NCBI GenBank assembly: GCA_963758845.1
Contig: CAVWWX010000002.1
Location: 2,170,001 to 2,234,000, forward strand
Origin: JBDTSW01 sp963758845
GTDB taxonomy: Bacteria > Actinomycetota > Thermoleophilia > Solirubrobacterales > 70-9
Length of the DNA: 64,000 bases
Direction: 5' to 3'
This document shows positions 9,426 through 18,763 of this stretch, one piece after another (position 1 is the stretch's first letter; each line of letters starts with the position of its first letter). The notes under the pieces were generated by a model. That model made no database searches, was not told the origin of the DNA, and saw only the letters and a list, made by a program, of their open reading frames with translations. The position numbers and the translations under genes were made by a program.

Positions 9426-9857
9426 TTACGCCGCCAGGCGCTCCTTGACCATGGCGCTGACGCGCTTGCCGTCGGCGCGGCCCGCGACCCTGCCCATGAC
9501 GATGCCCATCGCCTTACCCATGTCCTGGGGACCGGACGCGCCCGATTCGGCGATCGCCGTGTCGACCAGCCCGCCCAGCTCGTCGTCGGAGAGCTCGGCC
9601 GGCAGGTAGCCCTGGATCAGCTCGGCCTCGCTCTGCTCGGCGTCGGCCCGGTCGGCGGAGCCGCCCTCGCGGTAGGCGTCGGCGGCCTCGAGGCGGCGCT
9701 TGCGCTCGCGCCGGAGAACGGCGATCTCGTCTTCGCCCCCATCCTTCATGTCCTTCTGAAGTGCGTCGGCGATCAGGCGCAGGGCGCTGACCCGGTCGCG
9801 CTCGCCGGCCTTCATCGCATCTCGGGTGTCTGCCTGGACCTGCTCGAGGATCGCCAT
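9426..9857 (-). CDS. yqeY: GatB/YqeY domain protein
   Basis: A 143-residue stand-alone GatB/YqeY domain protein, related to the tRNA-binding tail of the amidotransferase GatB. Motifs include DALQKDMKDGG, EAELIQGYLPAELSDDEL and PQDMGKAMGIVMGRVAGRADGKRVS. Such proteins may assist tRNA-dependent amidation, but function is not firmly established. It is first in the operon leading to phoH, ybeY and era, and its ATG lies 7 nt after a TACCCT -10 element. Confidence 0.92.
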   Translation of the reverse strand: MAILEQVQADTRDAMKAGERDRVSALRLIADALQKDMKDGGEDEIAVLRRERKRRLEAADAYREGGSADRADAEQSEAELIQGYLPAELSDDELGGLVDTAIAESGASGPQDMGKAMGIVMGRVAGRADGKRVSAMVKERLAA

Positions 9858-9864
9858 GGCGCTA

Positions 9865-9870
9865 AGGGTA
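9865..9870 (-). promoter_or_regulatory. -10 element for yqeY-phoH-ybeY-era (leaderless type)
   Basis: TACCCT on the minus strand, then exactly seven bases, then the yqeY ATG. This places the likely transcription start at or next to the start codon and separates this operon from murI, whose stop is 25 bp upstream. Confidence 0.6.
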
Positions 9871-9895
9871 GCCAGGGACCGTGCGTGCCACCCGT

Positions 9896-10708
9896 TTAGA
9901 CATCGACGTGCTCGACGGTCCCGAGGGGCATCTGCAGGAAGCGCGTACCGAGCTCGCGGAAGGACTCGACGTCGCCCGTGCAGAGGAACTCGTACGTGCC
10001 CTCCTCGTAGTCATGGGCGTCGGTCCCCGCCTCCTCCAGCACCCGCTGGGCGCTCGCCGCCAGCGCGTGGCCGGCGGTGACGAGCCGGACGTCGCGCCCC
10101 AGGATCCGCTGGAGCATCGGGGCCACAAGCGGGTAGTGGGTGCAGCCGAGGATCACCGTGTCCACGTCGCGCTCCTGAAAGGGGGCGCATGCTCGGCGCG
10201 CCGTGGCCATCACCCCCTCGTCGAAGGGAAAGCCGTTCTGGATGATCTTCGCGAGATCGCCCGAGGCCACCTGGGTGATGTCGAGGTCGCGGCGCTGGCG
10301 CTCCAGTGCGCGCTGGTATGCGCCGCGCTCGACGGTCGCGGGGGTCGCGAGCACCCCGACCCGCCCCGACGCCGTGATCGCCGCGGCGATCTCGGCTTCG
10401 GGCTCGATGACCGCGATCACCTCGACCCCATGCTCGGCGGCGAGCTCCCGGGCGGTCTCGTAACCGGCCGCGGCGGCCGAGTTGCAGGCGATCACCAGCA
10501 GCTTCGCGCCGCGGTCGAGGAGGTAGGCGGTGTTGCGCGCTACGCACTCGCGCAGGTCGCTCTCGCTGCGATCGCCGTAGGGGAAGCGCTGGGAGTCGCC
10601 GAGGTAGAGGTAGTCCTCCTCGGGCAGGGAGACGAGGAACTCGTGAAGGACGGTGAGACCGCCGACGCCGGAGTCGAAGACCGCGATGGGCAGGTCGTTG
10701 GTGCTCAT
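9896..10708 (-). CDS. murI: Glutamate racemase
   Basis: MurI (270 aa) makes D-glutamate for peptidoglycan. The two catalytic cysteines lie in IACNSAAAA (about residue 77) and GCTHYPL (about 191); the N-terminal FDSGVGGLTVLHEF and LYLGDSQRFPYGDRS are diagnostic. Its ATG overlaps the end of prmA by 4 nt, making it the last gene of hrcA-dnaJ-prmA-murI. Length is normal. Confidence 0.97.
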   Translation of the reverse strand: MSTNDLPIAVFDSGVGGLTVLHEFLVSLPEEDYLYLGDSQRFPYGDRSESDLRECVARNTAYLLDRGAKLLVIACNSAAAAGYETARELAAEHGVEVIAVIEPEAEIAAAITASGRVGVLATPATVERGAYQRALERQRRDLDITQVASGDLAKIIQNGFPFDEGVMATARRACAPFQERDVDTVILGCTHYPLVAPMLQRILGRDVRLVTAGHALAASAQRVLEEAGTDAHDYEEGTYEFLCTGDVESFRELGTRFLQMPLGTVEHVDV

Positions 10709-11550
10709 CTGGGGGCCATCCTGACCGCGGCCCAGTCGCCCGACTCGAGCGCCGAGACGAGCTCGAGGCCGGCCTCCTCGAAGCCCCCAACTACCGCGTC
10801 GCGCTCGCGGGTAAGCAGCCCCGAGCAGACGAGCGCGCGCGGGGTCCAGTCCTCGCGGCCCCGCATTCTCTCCGCCACCTCCTTCAGGAGAGGCGTGGTG
10901 AGGTTGGCGACGACGGTCTCGCCGAGCGGCGGCATGCTCTCGCGAACGTTGACCCGTGCGACCTCGAGCTCGACCCGGTTGGCCATCGCGTTGTCGCGAG
11001 CCGCCTCGAGGGCGGCCTGCTCGTTGTCGACGCCGAGGACCGGGCCCCAGCCGAGCTTGGCGGCCGCCATCGCCAGCACGCCCGAGCCGGTGCCGAGGTC
11101 GACGAGCGTCCCATGCGCTCCACCCTCATCTACTAGCTCCAGCAGCAGCTCCACCGACATCCGCGTCGTCGGATGCGCCCCGGTGCCGAACGCCTGCCCG
11201 GGGTCGACGACAACCACGATTCCCGCCCGGTCGAGTGCACCGTCATCGCCCGCGGTCCACGAGGGCTGGATCACCACCCGGCCGCCGGCGATGGCGGTCG
11301 GCTCGTGGAAGTCGCGCCAGCGGTCGGCCCAGTCGTCGGGTATCTCCTCGGAGGTGACCTCGACGCGCTCATCGCCCGAGAGCGCGGCAACCGATCCCAG
11401 GTCGGGGAGCTCGCCCGGCGCCCCGTAGATCGCGTACTCCACCCAATCGTCCCCGTCCTCCTGCTCGACCCCGCCGGGAGCCAGAATCAGGAGCTCGGCG
11501 AGCACCGCCTCGGCGGCCTCGGGCCGGCAGCGGACCGCCATGCGGATCAA
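10705..11550 (-). CDS. prmA: Ribosomal protein L11 methyltransferase-like
   Basis: A 281-residue SAM-dependent methyltransferase of the PrmA family, which trimethylates ribosomal protein L11. VDPGQAFGTGAHPTTRM marks the PrmA catalytic loop; motif I is LVDLGTGSGVLAMAAAKLG, and VANLTTPLL occupies the NPPY-type position with a divergent tetrad. It overlaps dnaJ by 4 nt upstream and murI downstream. Neighbouring dnaJ is the common context for prmA. Confidence 0.93.
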   Translation of the reverse strand: MIRMAVRCRPEAAEAVLAELLILAPGGVEQEDGDDWVEYAIYGAPGELPDLGSVAALSGDERVEVTSEEIPDDWADRWRDFHEPTAIAGGRVVIQPSWTAGDDGALDRAGIVVVVDPGQAFGTGAHPTTRMSVELLLELVDEGGAHGTLVDLGTGSGVLAMAAAKLGWGPVLGVDNEQAALEAARDNAMANRVELEVARVNVRESMPPLGETVVANLTTPLLKEVAERMRGREDWTPRALVCSGLLTRERDAVVGGFEEAGLELVSALESGDWAAVRMAPR

Positions 11551-12692
11551 CGGCGGGCGCGGCGGCGGCGCCGGCCCCAGCGCCTACCTCCGTCGCGCTC
11601 CTCGGCGCTCAAGAGCTGCTCATCGGCGACGGTGCCGTCGAGGCGCTCGGCGAGCTCGCGCTGCTCGTCGTCCAGCCGGGACGGGACGACCACGTCGAGG
11701 ACCACGTGCTGGTCGCCGCGGCCCGACCCCCGCAGCGACGGGAGTCCCTGTCCGTCCAGGATCACCCGCTCGCCGGGCTGCGCCCCCGCCGGCACCTCGA
11801 CCGAGCGCTCACCGTCGAGCGTGGGGACCTCGATCTCGCCGCCCAGCATCGCCCGTGTGGCCGGGATTCGCGCGACGCTGATCAGATGCTCGCCGTGGCG
11901 CTCGAACCGCTCGTCGGGCGTGACCGCGACCTCGACGTAGAGATTGCCGGATGGCGCGCCGGGATCGCCGGCGTGGCCGGCTCCCGAGACTCGGATTCGC
12001 TGGCCGGCCTCGATCCCGGGCGGTACCTCGACCTCGAAGGTCCGCTGGTTGACGACCCGCCCCCGGCCGGCGCACTCCTCGCACGGCGTCTCCGGCACCT
12101 TGCCCTCGCCGCCGCAGGCGTCGCAGGCGGCCGTCCGCATCACCTGGCCGAAGGCGGTCCGGGCGACTTCGCGCAGCTGGCCAGTGCCGCCGCACGTCTC
12201 GCAGGTGCGGATGGGCGTACCCGGCTCGGCCCCGTTGCCGCGACAGTGCTCGCAGGTCCCGATCGCGTCGAACGCCACCTCGCGGGTCGCGCCCGAGACA
12301 ACCTCGGCGAGGCTGATCTCGACCGAAGCCCCGACGTCACCGCCGGTCGCGGGCCCACGCCGGCCGCCGCCGAAGAGGTCGCCGAACAGCGGATCGCCCT
12401 GGCCGAACAGGCTCGACAGGACGTCTTCGAAGCTGGTGAAGCCGTCGGCTCGCGGCGCCCAGCCGCCTGACCTCAGGCCCTCCTGGCCGTAGCGGTCATA
12501 GGTGGCTCGCCGCTCGGCGTTGGAGAGCACCTCGTAGGCCTCGGCCGCCTGCTTGAACTTCTCCTCGGCCTCGGGATCGTGGTCGTTGACGTCGGGATGC
12601 AGCTCGCGGGCCAGGCGGCGGAACGCCTTCTTGATCTCGCCGGCCTCGGCGTCCCGGGGCACGTCCAGGACCTCGTAGAAGTCTCGCGGCAC
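11547..12692 (-). CDS. dnaJ: Chaperone DnaJ (Hsp40)
   Basis: DnaJ (381 aa) stimulates DnaK ATP hydrolysis and delivers unfolded clients. Domain order: J domain (1-65) with HPD in ELHPDVND, a short Gly/Phe stretch (SSLFGQGDPLFGDLFGGG), four CxxCxGxG zinc repeats (CEHCRGNG, CETCGGTG, CDACGGEG, CEECAGRG), then the C-terminal substrate-binding beta domains. The GTG at 12692 is chosen because it immediately precedes PRDFYEVLDVP; longer frames run into hrcA. It directly follows hrcA, without grpE or dnaK, so this is the second, dnaJ2-type locus. Confidence 0.96.
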   Translation of the reverse strand: MPRDFYEVLDVPRDAEAGEIKKAFRRLARELHPDVNDHDPEAEEKFKQAAEAYEVLSNAERRATYDRYGQEGLRSGGWAPRADGFTSFEDVLSSLFGQGDPLFGDLFGGGRRGPATGGDVGASVEISLAEVVSGATREVAFDAIGTCEHCRGNGAEPGTPIRTCETCGGTGQLREVARTAFGQVMRTAACDACGGEGKVPETPCEECAGRGRVVNQRTFEVEVPPGIEAGQRIRVSGAGHAGDPGAPSGNLYVEVAVTPDERFERHGEHLISVARIPATRAMLGGEIEVPTLDGERSVEVPAGAQPGERVILDGQGLPSLRGSGRGDQHVVLDVVVPSRLDDEQRELAERLDGTVADEQLLSAEERDGGRRWGRRRRRARR

Positions 12693-12694
12693 GG

Positions 12695-13720
12695 CTATCC
12701 CTCGTAGACGAGCTCGAAGAAGCGCGACAGCTCGGTCGCCGCCTCGCGGACCGAGCTGATCGCCGTCTCGTAATCCATCCGCAGCGGGCCAACGACGCCG
12801 ACGGTGCCAAGGTTGCGGTAGCCGAGGCCGTAGTTGGCGCCCACGACGCTCACCGAGCGGAGCTCGGGCGCCGGGTTCTCGCTTCCGATCCATACGAACG
12901 CCGAGCGCTCGTCGAGCGCCGAGCGCAGCACGCGCAGCAGGCCGGCGCGGCCCTCGAGCGCGCGCATCAGGCTGTCGGCGTGCGGCATGTCCGGAGCGTG
13001 TTCCTCGGAGAGCAGCCGGGCTGCGCCCTCGACGTAGAGATCCTCGCCCGCCCGCTGCTCGAGATCCGTGAACGCCGAGGACACCTGGCCAAGGAAATCC
13101 CGCTCCACGTCCGAGAGCTCCGGGTCGGCCAGGATCGAGCCGGTCATCCGGGCGCCCAGGGCGAGGCCGGTCAGGCGCTCACTGAGGTAGCTCGACGCCC
13201 ATTCCAGGAGCCCGGGGTCGACTGGCTCCTCGAACGTGTAGATGCGCTTCGTGACGGCGCCGTTGGACGCGATCACGACGACCATAACCACCTTGGGCTG
13301 GAGCAGCAGAGCCTCGACGCGATGCACGTGCGAGCTGGACGCCGGGGGCGCCGTGGCCAGCGCAAGCAGGTCGGTGATCCGGGAGAGCGCCGTCGTCGTG
13401 GCGCGCATCGCCTCGTCGACCTCCCGGCGCATCTGGGAGAGGTCGAGGCCCGCCTCGCGGCGAGCCGGCAGCGGCGGGGCAGCGAGCAGCGCGTCAGCGT
13501 AGAGGCGGTAGCCGGCGTGGGTGGGAACGCGGCCCGCCGAGGTGTGCGGATGGGTCAGGTACCCCGCTGCCTCGAGCGCCGACAGCTCGTTGCGAACCGT
13601 CGAGGGGCTCCAGCCGAAGCCCTGCGTGCCCGCGACCGACTTCGAGGACACGGGCCGTCCGGACTCGAGGTAGGAGTCCACGACCGTGCGCAGGATGTCC
13701 TGCTGACGCTCGGAAAGCAC
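12695..13720 (-). CDS. hrcA: Heat-inducible transcription repressor HrcA
   Basis: HrcA (341 aa) represses chaperone operons by binding CIRCE operators. The winged-helix start LSERQQDILRTVVDSYLESGRPVSSKSVA and GWSPSTVRNELSALEAAGYLTHPHTSAGR are diagnostic; the C-terminal GAF-like half follows, with VGVVGPLRMDYE near the end. The GTG at 13720 is preferred over longer in-frame starts because TAGAAT lies exactly 7 nt upstream. No CIRCE inverted repeat was found in front of hrcA-dnaJ, so the gene may not be autoregulated in the usual way. Confidence 0.95.
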   Translation of the reverse strand: MLSERQQDILRTVVDSYLESGRPVSSKSVAGTQGFGWSPSTVRNELSALEAAGYLTHPHTSAGRVPTHAGYRLYADALLAAPPLPARREAGLDLSQMRREVDEAMRATTTALSRITDLLALATAPPASSSHVHRVEALLLQPKVVMVVVIASNGAVTKRIYTFEEPVDPGLLEWASSYLSERLTGLALGARMTGSILADPELSDVERDFLGQVSSAFTDLEQRAGEDLYVEGAARLLSEEHAPDMPHADSLMRALEGRAGLLRVLRSALDERSAFVWIGSENPAPELRSVSVVGANYGLGYRNLGTVGVVGPLRMDYETAISSVREAATELSRFFELVYEG

Positions 13721-13727
13721 GAGGGGG

Positions 13728-13733
13728 ATTCTA
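13728..13733 (-). promoter_or_regulatory. -10 element for hrcA operon (leaderless type)
   Basis: TAGAAT on the minus strand followed by seven pyrimidine-rich bases and GTG 13720. It fixes the hrcA start. The gap to the divergent peroxiredoxin-like gene is only 40 bp and holds no clear CIRCE element. Confidence 0.6.
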
Positions 13734-13760
13734 GGAGTGGTTGGGTGACAAACTTGCAAC

Positions 13761-14318
13761 ATGGTCGACCCGATGGTCCTGCCCGCGGGCCTGCCGGAGC
13801 CCGTCGACGACGGCGCCGCCGACCACCTGACGGGCGCCGGTGTGCCCTCGATCCCGCTCGCCGCCACCGACGGGTGCGCCGTGGACGTGGCCTCCCTGGC
13901 CGGCAGGACCGTTGTCTACGCCTATCCGTGGACCGGGCGGCCGGGCGAGCCGCTCTTGAGCGACGATTGGGATGCGATCCCAGGGGCGCGCGGCTGCACC
14001 CCCGAGACCTGCGGCTTCCGCGACCACCACGCTGAGCTTGCCGACGCGGGCGCCGCGGTGCTGGGCCTCTCGACCCAGGGGATCGAGCATCAGCGGGAGC
14101 TCGCCGGGCGGCTGGCGCTCCCGTTCCCGATCCTCTCCGACGCCGACCTGGCCTTGACGAATGCGCTGCGGCTCCCGACCTTCGAGGTGGCGGGGCTCAC
14201 GCTCCTGAAACGGCTGACCCTGGTGGCGTCGAACGGCCGGATCGAGCACGTCTTCTATCCGGTGTTCCCACCGGATAGCCACGCCGCCGAGGTGCTGGCG
14301 TGGCTGCGAGCGGGTTAG
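13761..14318 (+). CDS. Peroxiredoxin-like protein (AhpC/TSA family)
   Basis: A 185-residue thioredoxin-fold protein. The segment YAYPWTGRPGEPLL and PGARGCTPETCGFRDHHAEL match the BCP/PrxQ type, with the peroxidatic Cys in GARGCTPE and a second Cys five residues on; GLSTQGIEHQRELAGRLALPFPILSDADL is the usual core. It probably reduces peroxides with thioredoxin-type donors. The ATG at 13761 is divergent from hrcA. The 3' end overlaps the convergent MaoC gene by 4 bp. Confidence 0.88.
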   Translation: MVDPMVLPAGLPEPVDDGAADHLTGAGVPSIPLAATDGCAVDVASLAGRTVVYAYPWTGRPGEPLLSDDWDAIPGARGCTPETCGFRDHHAELADAGAAVLGLSTQGIEHQRELAGRLALPFPILSDADLALTNALRLPTFEVAGLTLLKRLTLVASNGRIEHVFYPVFPPDSHAAEVLAWLRAG

Positions 14319-14707
14319 AGCTCGAGCTCGGCCGTCGCGTTGCGGATGATGCGGCTGTCGCCCTGGCGGGCGACGGTCTCGGTGACGACGCGGCCGCCGT
14401 CGGCCTCGGTCACGGTCGAGGAGACCACGATCTCCTGCTCGGGGAAGCCCATGCCCCGGAACTGGACCTCGAGGCGCTTCAGCGCCCGCGGGTCGCCGCC
14501 CGCGACGTCGGTATGGGCCTTCGCGACCTGAGCCATCGAGTAGAGGCCGTGGAGGATGCAACCGGGCAGGCCGACCTTCTTCGCGAAGTCCTCGTCGATG
14601 TGGATGGGGTTCGGATCGCCGGAGGCCTCCGCGTAGCGCTTGGTGAGCCCCGCGTCGGGGGTCACGTGGAGCTCGGGGAGCGAGTCGCCGGGCTTCAGGT
14701 CGCTCAC
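14315..14707 (-). CDS. MaoC-like dehydratase, HadB type
   Basis: A 130-residue hotdog-fold MaoC protein. The hydratase motif is YAEASGDPNPIHIDEDFAKKVGLPGCILHG, with the Asp and His catalytic pair. In mycobacteria paired MaoC proteins (HadA plus HadB) form the (3R)-hydroxyacyl-ACP dehydratase of FAS-II; the two adjacent genes here suggest the same heterodimer. The GTG start at 14707 follows a strong AGGAGG site 7 nt upstream. Whether its substrate is ACP- or CoA-bound cannot be told. Confidence 0.85.
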   Translation of the reverse strand: MSDLKPGDSLPELHVTPDAGLTKRYAEASGDPNPIHIDEDFAKKVGLPGCILHGLYSMAQVAKAHTDVAGGDPRALKRLEVQFRGMGFPEQEIVVSSTVTEADGGRVVTETVARQGDSRIIRNATAELEL

Positions 14708-14724
14708 GGGTTGCCTCCTTCAGC

Positions 14725-15165
14725 TCAGACGCCGCGGACGATGTTCGTCCAGGTGGCCCGCACGGTCTCGGCGCCGTCCTGGTTCTGGGACACCGACTCG
14801 AAGACGTAGAAGCCCTTCCCGGCGCGCTCGTCGATCGACTTGCAGGTCACGGTGGTCGTGATCTCATCGCCGGCGCAGACGGGCTCGCCCCACACGAACT
14901 CCTGGCCGCCGTGGACCATCGTCGCGAAGTTCATCTCGATCTCGGGGTCGAGGATCGCCGGGCCCATCGCGGGCGAGCTGTAGACGACGCAGAACATCGG
15001 CGGCGCGACGAGGTCGCGAAAGCCCTCCGCTTTCGCCGCTTCGGCGTCGTGGTGGACGGGGTTGTCCTCGCCGATCGCGGACGCGTACTGCGAGATCCGC
15101 TCGGCCTCGACCTCGAAGCTCACGGGATCCCAGGCCTTGCCGGCCGCGTCGGTCTTGATCGCCAT
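14725..15165 (-). CDS. MaoC-like dehydratase N-terminal domain protein, HadA/HadC type
   Basis: A 146-residue FAS1-like/MaoC N-terminal hotdog protein; features are ISQYASAIGEDNPVHHDAEAAKAEGF, LVAPPMFCVVYSS and VHGGQEFVWGEPVCAGDEI. The catalytic loop is degenerate, as in HadA/HadC, which pair with an active HadB. Its partner follows after 17 nt. A TAGACT hexamer 9 nt before the ATG, overlapping the stop codon of the upstream SnoaL gene, may allow separate transcription of the pair. Confidence 0.83.
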   Translation of the reverse strand: MAIKTDAAGKAWDPVSFEVEAERISQYASAIGEDNPVHHDAEAAKAEGFRDLVAPPMFCVVYSSPAMGPAILDPEIEMNFATMVHGGQEFVWGEPVCAGDEITTTVTCKSIDERAGKGFYVFESVSQNQDGAETVRATWTNIVRGV

Positions 15166-15177
15166 CGCGGCGGCAGT

Positions 15178-15591
15178 CTAGTCGGCGGCTTCGCGCTCGC
15201 GCGCAAGCGCGACCGCCTTCTCGTGATCGAAGAAGAGGGCCATGAAAACGAGCTTGCCGTCGCGGACGTCGTAGATGTAGGTCGCCGCTCGCTCCACCCG
15301 GATCCCGCTGCCCTTGCCCTCGCCCGTCTGGTTCACCCTTGCCAGGGCATGGGTATCGCCGAACGCCTCGACGGCCACCAGCTCCTGCTGAAACGTCTCC
15401 CACGCCTCGAGCCAGGCACGCGTCCACTCGAGGAAGCCGTCGGTGCCGTGGTAAGTCCCGGCGTTGCCGATCTCGGGCGGCGCGTACACCTCGATCTCCG
15501 GGTCATACAGCGCCAGCGTCGCCTCGACGTCGCCCGACTCCCAGGACTCAAAGCCGCCTCGGATCAACTCGACCCGGTCGTCCGGATTCAC
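15178..15591 (-). CDS. SnoaL-like / nuclear transport factor 2-fold protein
   Basis: A 137-residue protein of the SnoaL-like (NTF2 fold) superfamily: LIRGGFESWESGDVEATLALYDPEIEVYAPPEI, then GFLEWTRAWLEAWETF and a C-terminal beta run. Family members serve as cyclases, isomerases or ligand-binding domains, so no substrate can be assigned. GTG 15591 overlaps the stop of its paralogue (GTGA). Two further copies in this window (15588-16025 and 30874-31287) share the same architecture. Confidence 0.8.
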   Translation of the reverse strand: MNPDDRVELIRGGFESWESGDVEATLALYDPEIEVYAPPEIGNAGTYHGTDGFLEWTRAWLEAWETFQQELVAVEAFGDTHALARVNQTGEGKGSGIRVERAATYIYDVRDGKLVFMALFFDHEKAVALAREREAAD

Positions 15592-16021
15592 GCCGCGCCC
15601 TCCGCCGCGCGCATCTGCTCGAGGCCGGCGAGGGCCGTCTCGCGGTCCGGGTAGAGGTGGAAGCGGGCGATCTGCCCGTCGCGGACCTCGATCAGCTGGA
15701 ATAGATCCATCTCGACCGGGACCCCGCTGGCCGCGCCGACGCCGTGCTGGAAGACGTCGACAAGCAGGTGGGTGTCATCGATCGTCTCGACGTCGCGGAT
15801 GTCGATGGTCATCTCGCTCCAGGCCTCCTGCCAGTTCGCCATCCAGCGCGCGAACGCGTCGCGACCGCGATTCGTCCCCTCGTTGATCAGCTCGTGGTGG
15901 ACGGACACCTCGACGTCATCGGCGGCGTGCTGGACCGCGAACCCGAGATCGCCGCGGTTGTAGGCCTCGGTGCCGTCCTTCAGCAGGGCGAGGTTGCGTT
16001 CGCGTTCCTCGTCGGCCGCGC

Positions 16022-16025
<4 letters not shown>
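15588..16025 (-). CDS. SnoaL-like / NTF2-fold protein
   Basis: A 145-residue paralogue of the downstream gene: LLKDGTEAYNRGDLGFAVQHAADDVEVSVH, then RDAFARWMANWQEAWSEM and a DLFQLIEVRDGQIARFHLY ending. Its ATG overlaps the lepA stop by 4 nt, so it is translated from the lepA transcript. The clustered pair hints at a local duplication. Substrate unknown. Confidence 0.8.
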
Positions 16026-17818
<1,793 letters not shown>

Positions 17819-17899
17819 GGGGCGCGATGAGTATGGCGATCCGCTGTGGAGCACGACAACCTCGAGTTCACGCTAACCCCGGTGCCGTAGAAGGCTCGC

Positions 17900-18523
17900 T
17901 CAGCCGGACTTGGCCTGCGGCCAGTCCTGAAGCAGCGGCATCGGGTCCACCGGCTCGCCGCCCCACCCGCGCCCGGCGCGCACCTCGAAGTGGAGGTGGT
18001 CGCCCCAGCACGAGCCGGTGCAGCCGACCCCGCCGATTCCCTGGCCGGCGGTGAGCTCGTCGCCGGCCTCGACGGAGGGCGGCGCGATCATGTGCATGTA
18101 GACGTAGGTGCGGTCGGCCTCGGGGTCGTAGAGGTGCGCGTAGTTGCCCTGGGCGCCGTCGGTCCCGGCCTCGATCACTTCGGTCTCGGTCACCGCCACC
18201 AGCGGCGTTCCCGCCGGGGCGAACACGTCCTGCCCGCCGTGCGAGTGGCCGGAGCGGGCGGCGCCGAAGGCGTTCTCGGCGGTCCCGTAGTCCGGCTCTC
18301 CGACGAGCGGATGTACGGGGCCCTCGCGCTGCTCGCGGCGTTCCTGGCGCTCGCGGCGGAGGTTGCGGCTTACCGACGCGGCCTTCGCGGCCGCTTCTCG
18401 CGGCACCGGGAACACCGCCTCGGCGGGCCCCGGGGCCTTCGCGGGCGCGCCGGCAGCCGCGGGGACGCCGATCACGGCGACCGCGCAGACGCCCAGCGTC
18501 CATATGAGTCGATTTGGTCGCAT
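17900..18523 (-). CDS. Secreted M23-family peptidase
   Basis: A 207-residue exported zinc metallopeptidase-like protein that probably cleaves or binds peptidoglycan. A signal peptide (about 1-26: basic MRPNRL, then GVCAVAVIGVPAAAGAPA) is followed by an Arg/Glu-rich linker (SRNLRRERQERREQREG) and an LytM domain with HSHGGQDVFAPAGTP (His and Asp zinc ligands) and GDHLHFEV (HxH). The gene stands alone. A perfect CRP-type palindrome lies about 200 bp upstream, which may link cell-wall remodelling to cAMP or a related signal. Confidence 0.88.
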   Translation of the reverse strand: MRPNRLIWTLGVCAVAVIGVPAAAGAPAKAPGPAEAVFPVPREAAAKAASVSRNLRRERQERREQREGPVHPLVGEPDYGTAENAFGAARSGHSHGGQDVFAPAGTPLVAVTETEVIEAGTDGAQGNYAHLYDPEADRTYVYMHMIAPPSVEAGDELTAGQGIGGVGCTGSCWGDHLHFEVRAGRGWGGEPVDPMPLLQDWPQAKSG

Positions 18524-18720
18524 TTCGTTCGTTGACGCCGTCCCCAGCGCGACGAACGTCGCGAACCGGTTGATCGTTTACCCCCCGAGGGGCGGCGCGA
18601 TTTGGTGCGCCGTGGCGAGCTGGCCGCCGGTGGGCCGCCGAAGCGGGCGCTCACGCGCCCTCAGGCGTCGGTCAGCGGCCCAGGCGCATACATACACGAA
18701 AGTGTGAGGAAATAACCTGT

Positions 18721-18740
18721 TGTGTGACCGACATCACACA
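18721..18740. promoter_or_regulatory. Perfect CRP/GlxR-type operator palindrome
   Basis: TGTGTGA-N6-TCACACA, with seven-base arms matching exactly, contains the CRP-family consensus TGTGA-N6-TCACA. It lies in the 240-bp gap between the murJ stop and the M23 peptidase start. On the minus strand a TATGTAT-like hexamer follows about 35-40 bp downstream, so a promoter activated from this site would drive the peptidase with a long leader. The leader contains a GGGCGC-TCAC-GCGCCC hairpin at 18645-18660. Confidence 0.65.
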
Positions 18741-18763
18741 TCTTTCGTTGCAAAATGGGTGTC

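Noticed and set aside
18524..18720. Possible c-di-AMP (ydaO-type) riboswitch before the M23 peptidase
   Set aside because: Some actinobacterial wall hydrolases have one, but I could not align the conserved ydaO blocks to this leader; only a simple GGGCGC hairpin is evident.
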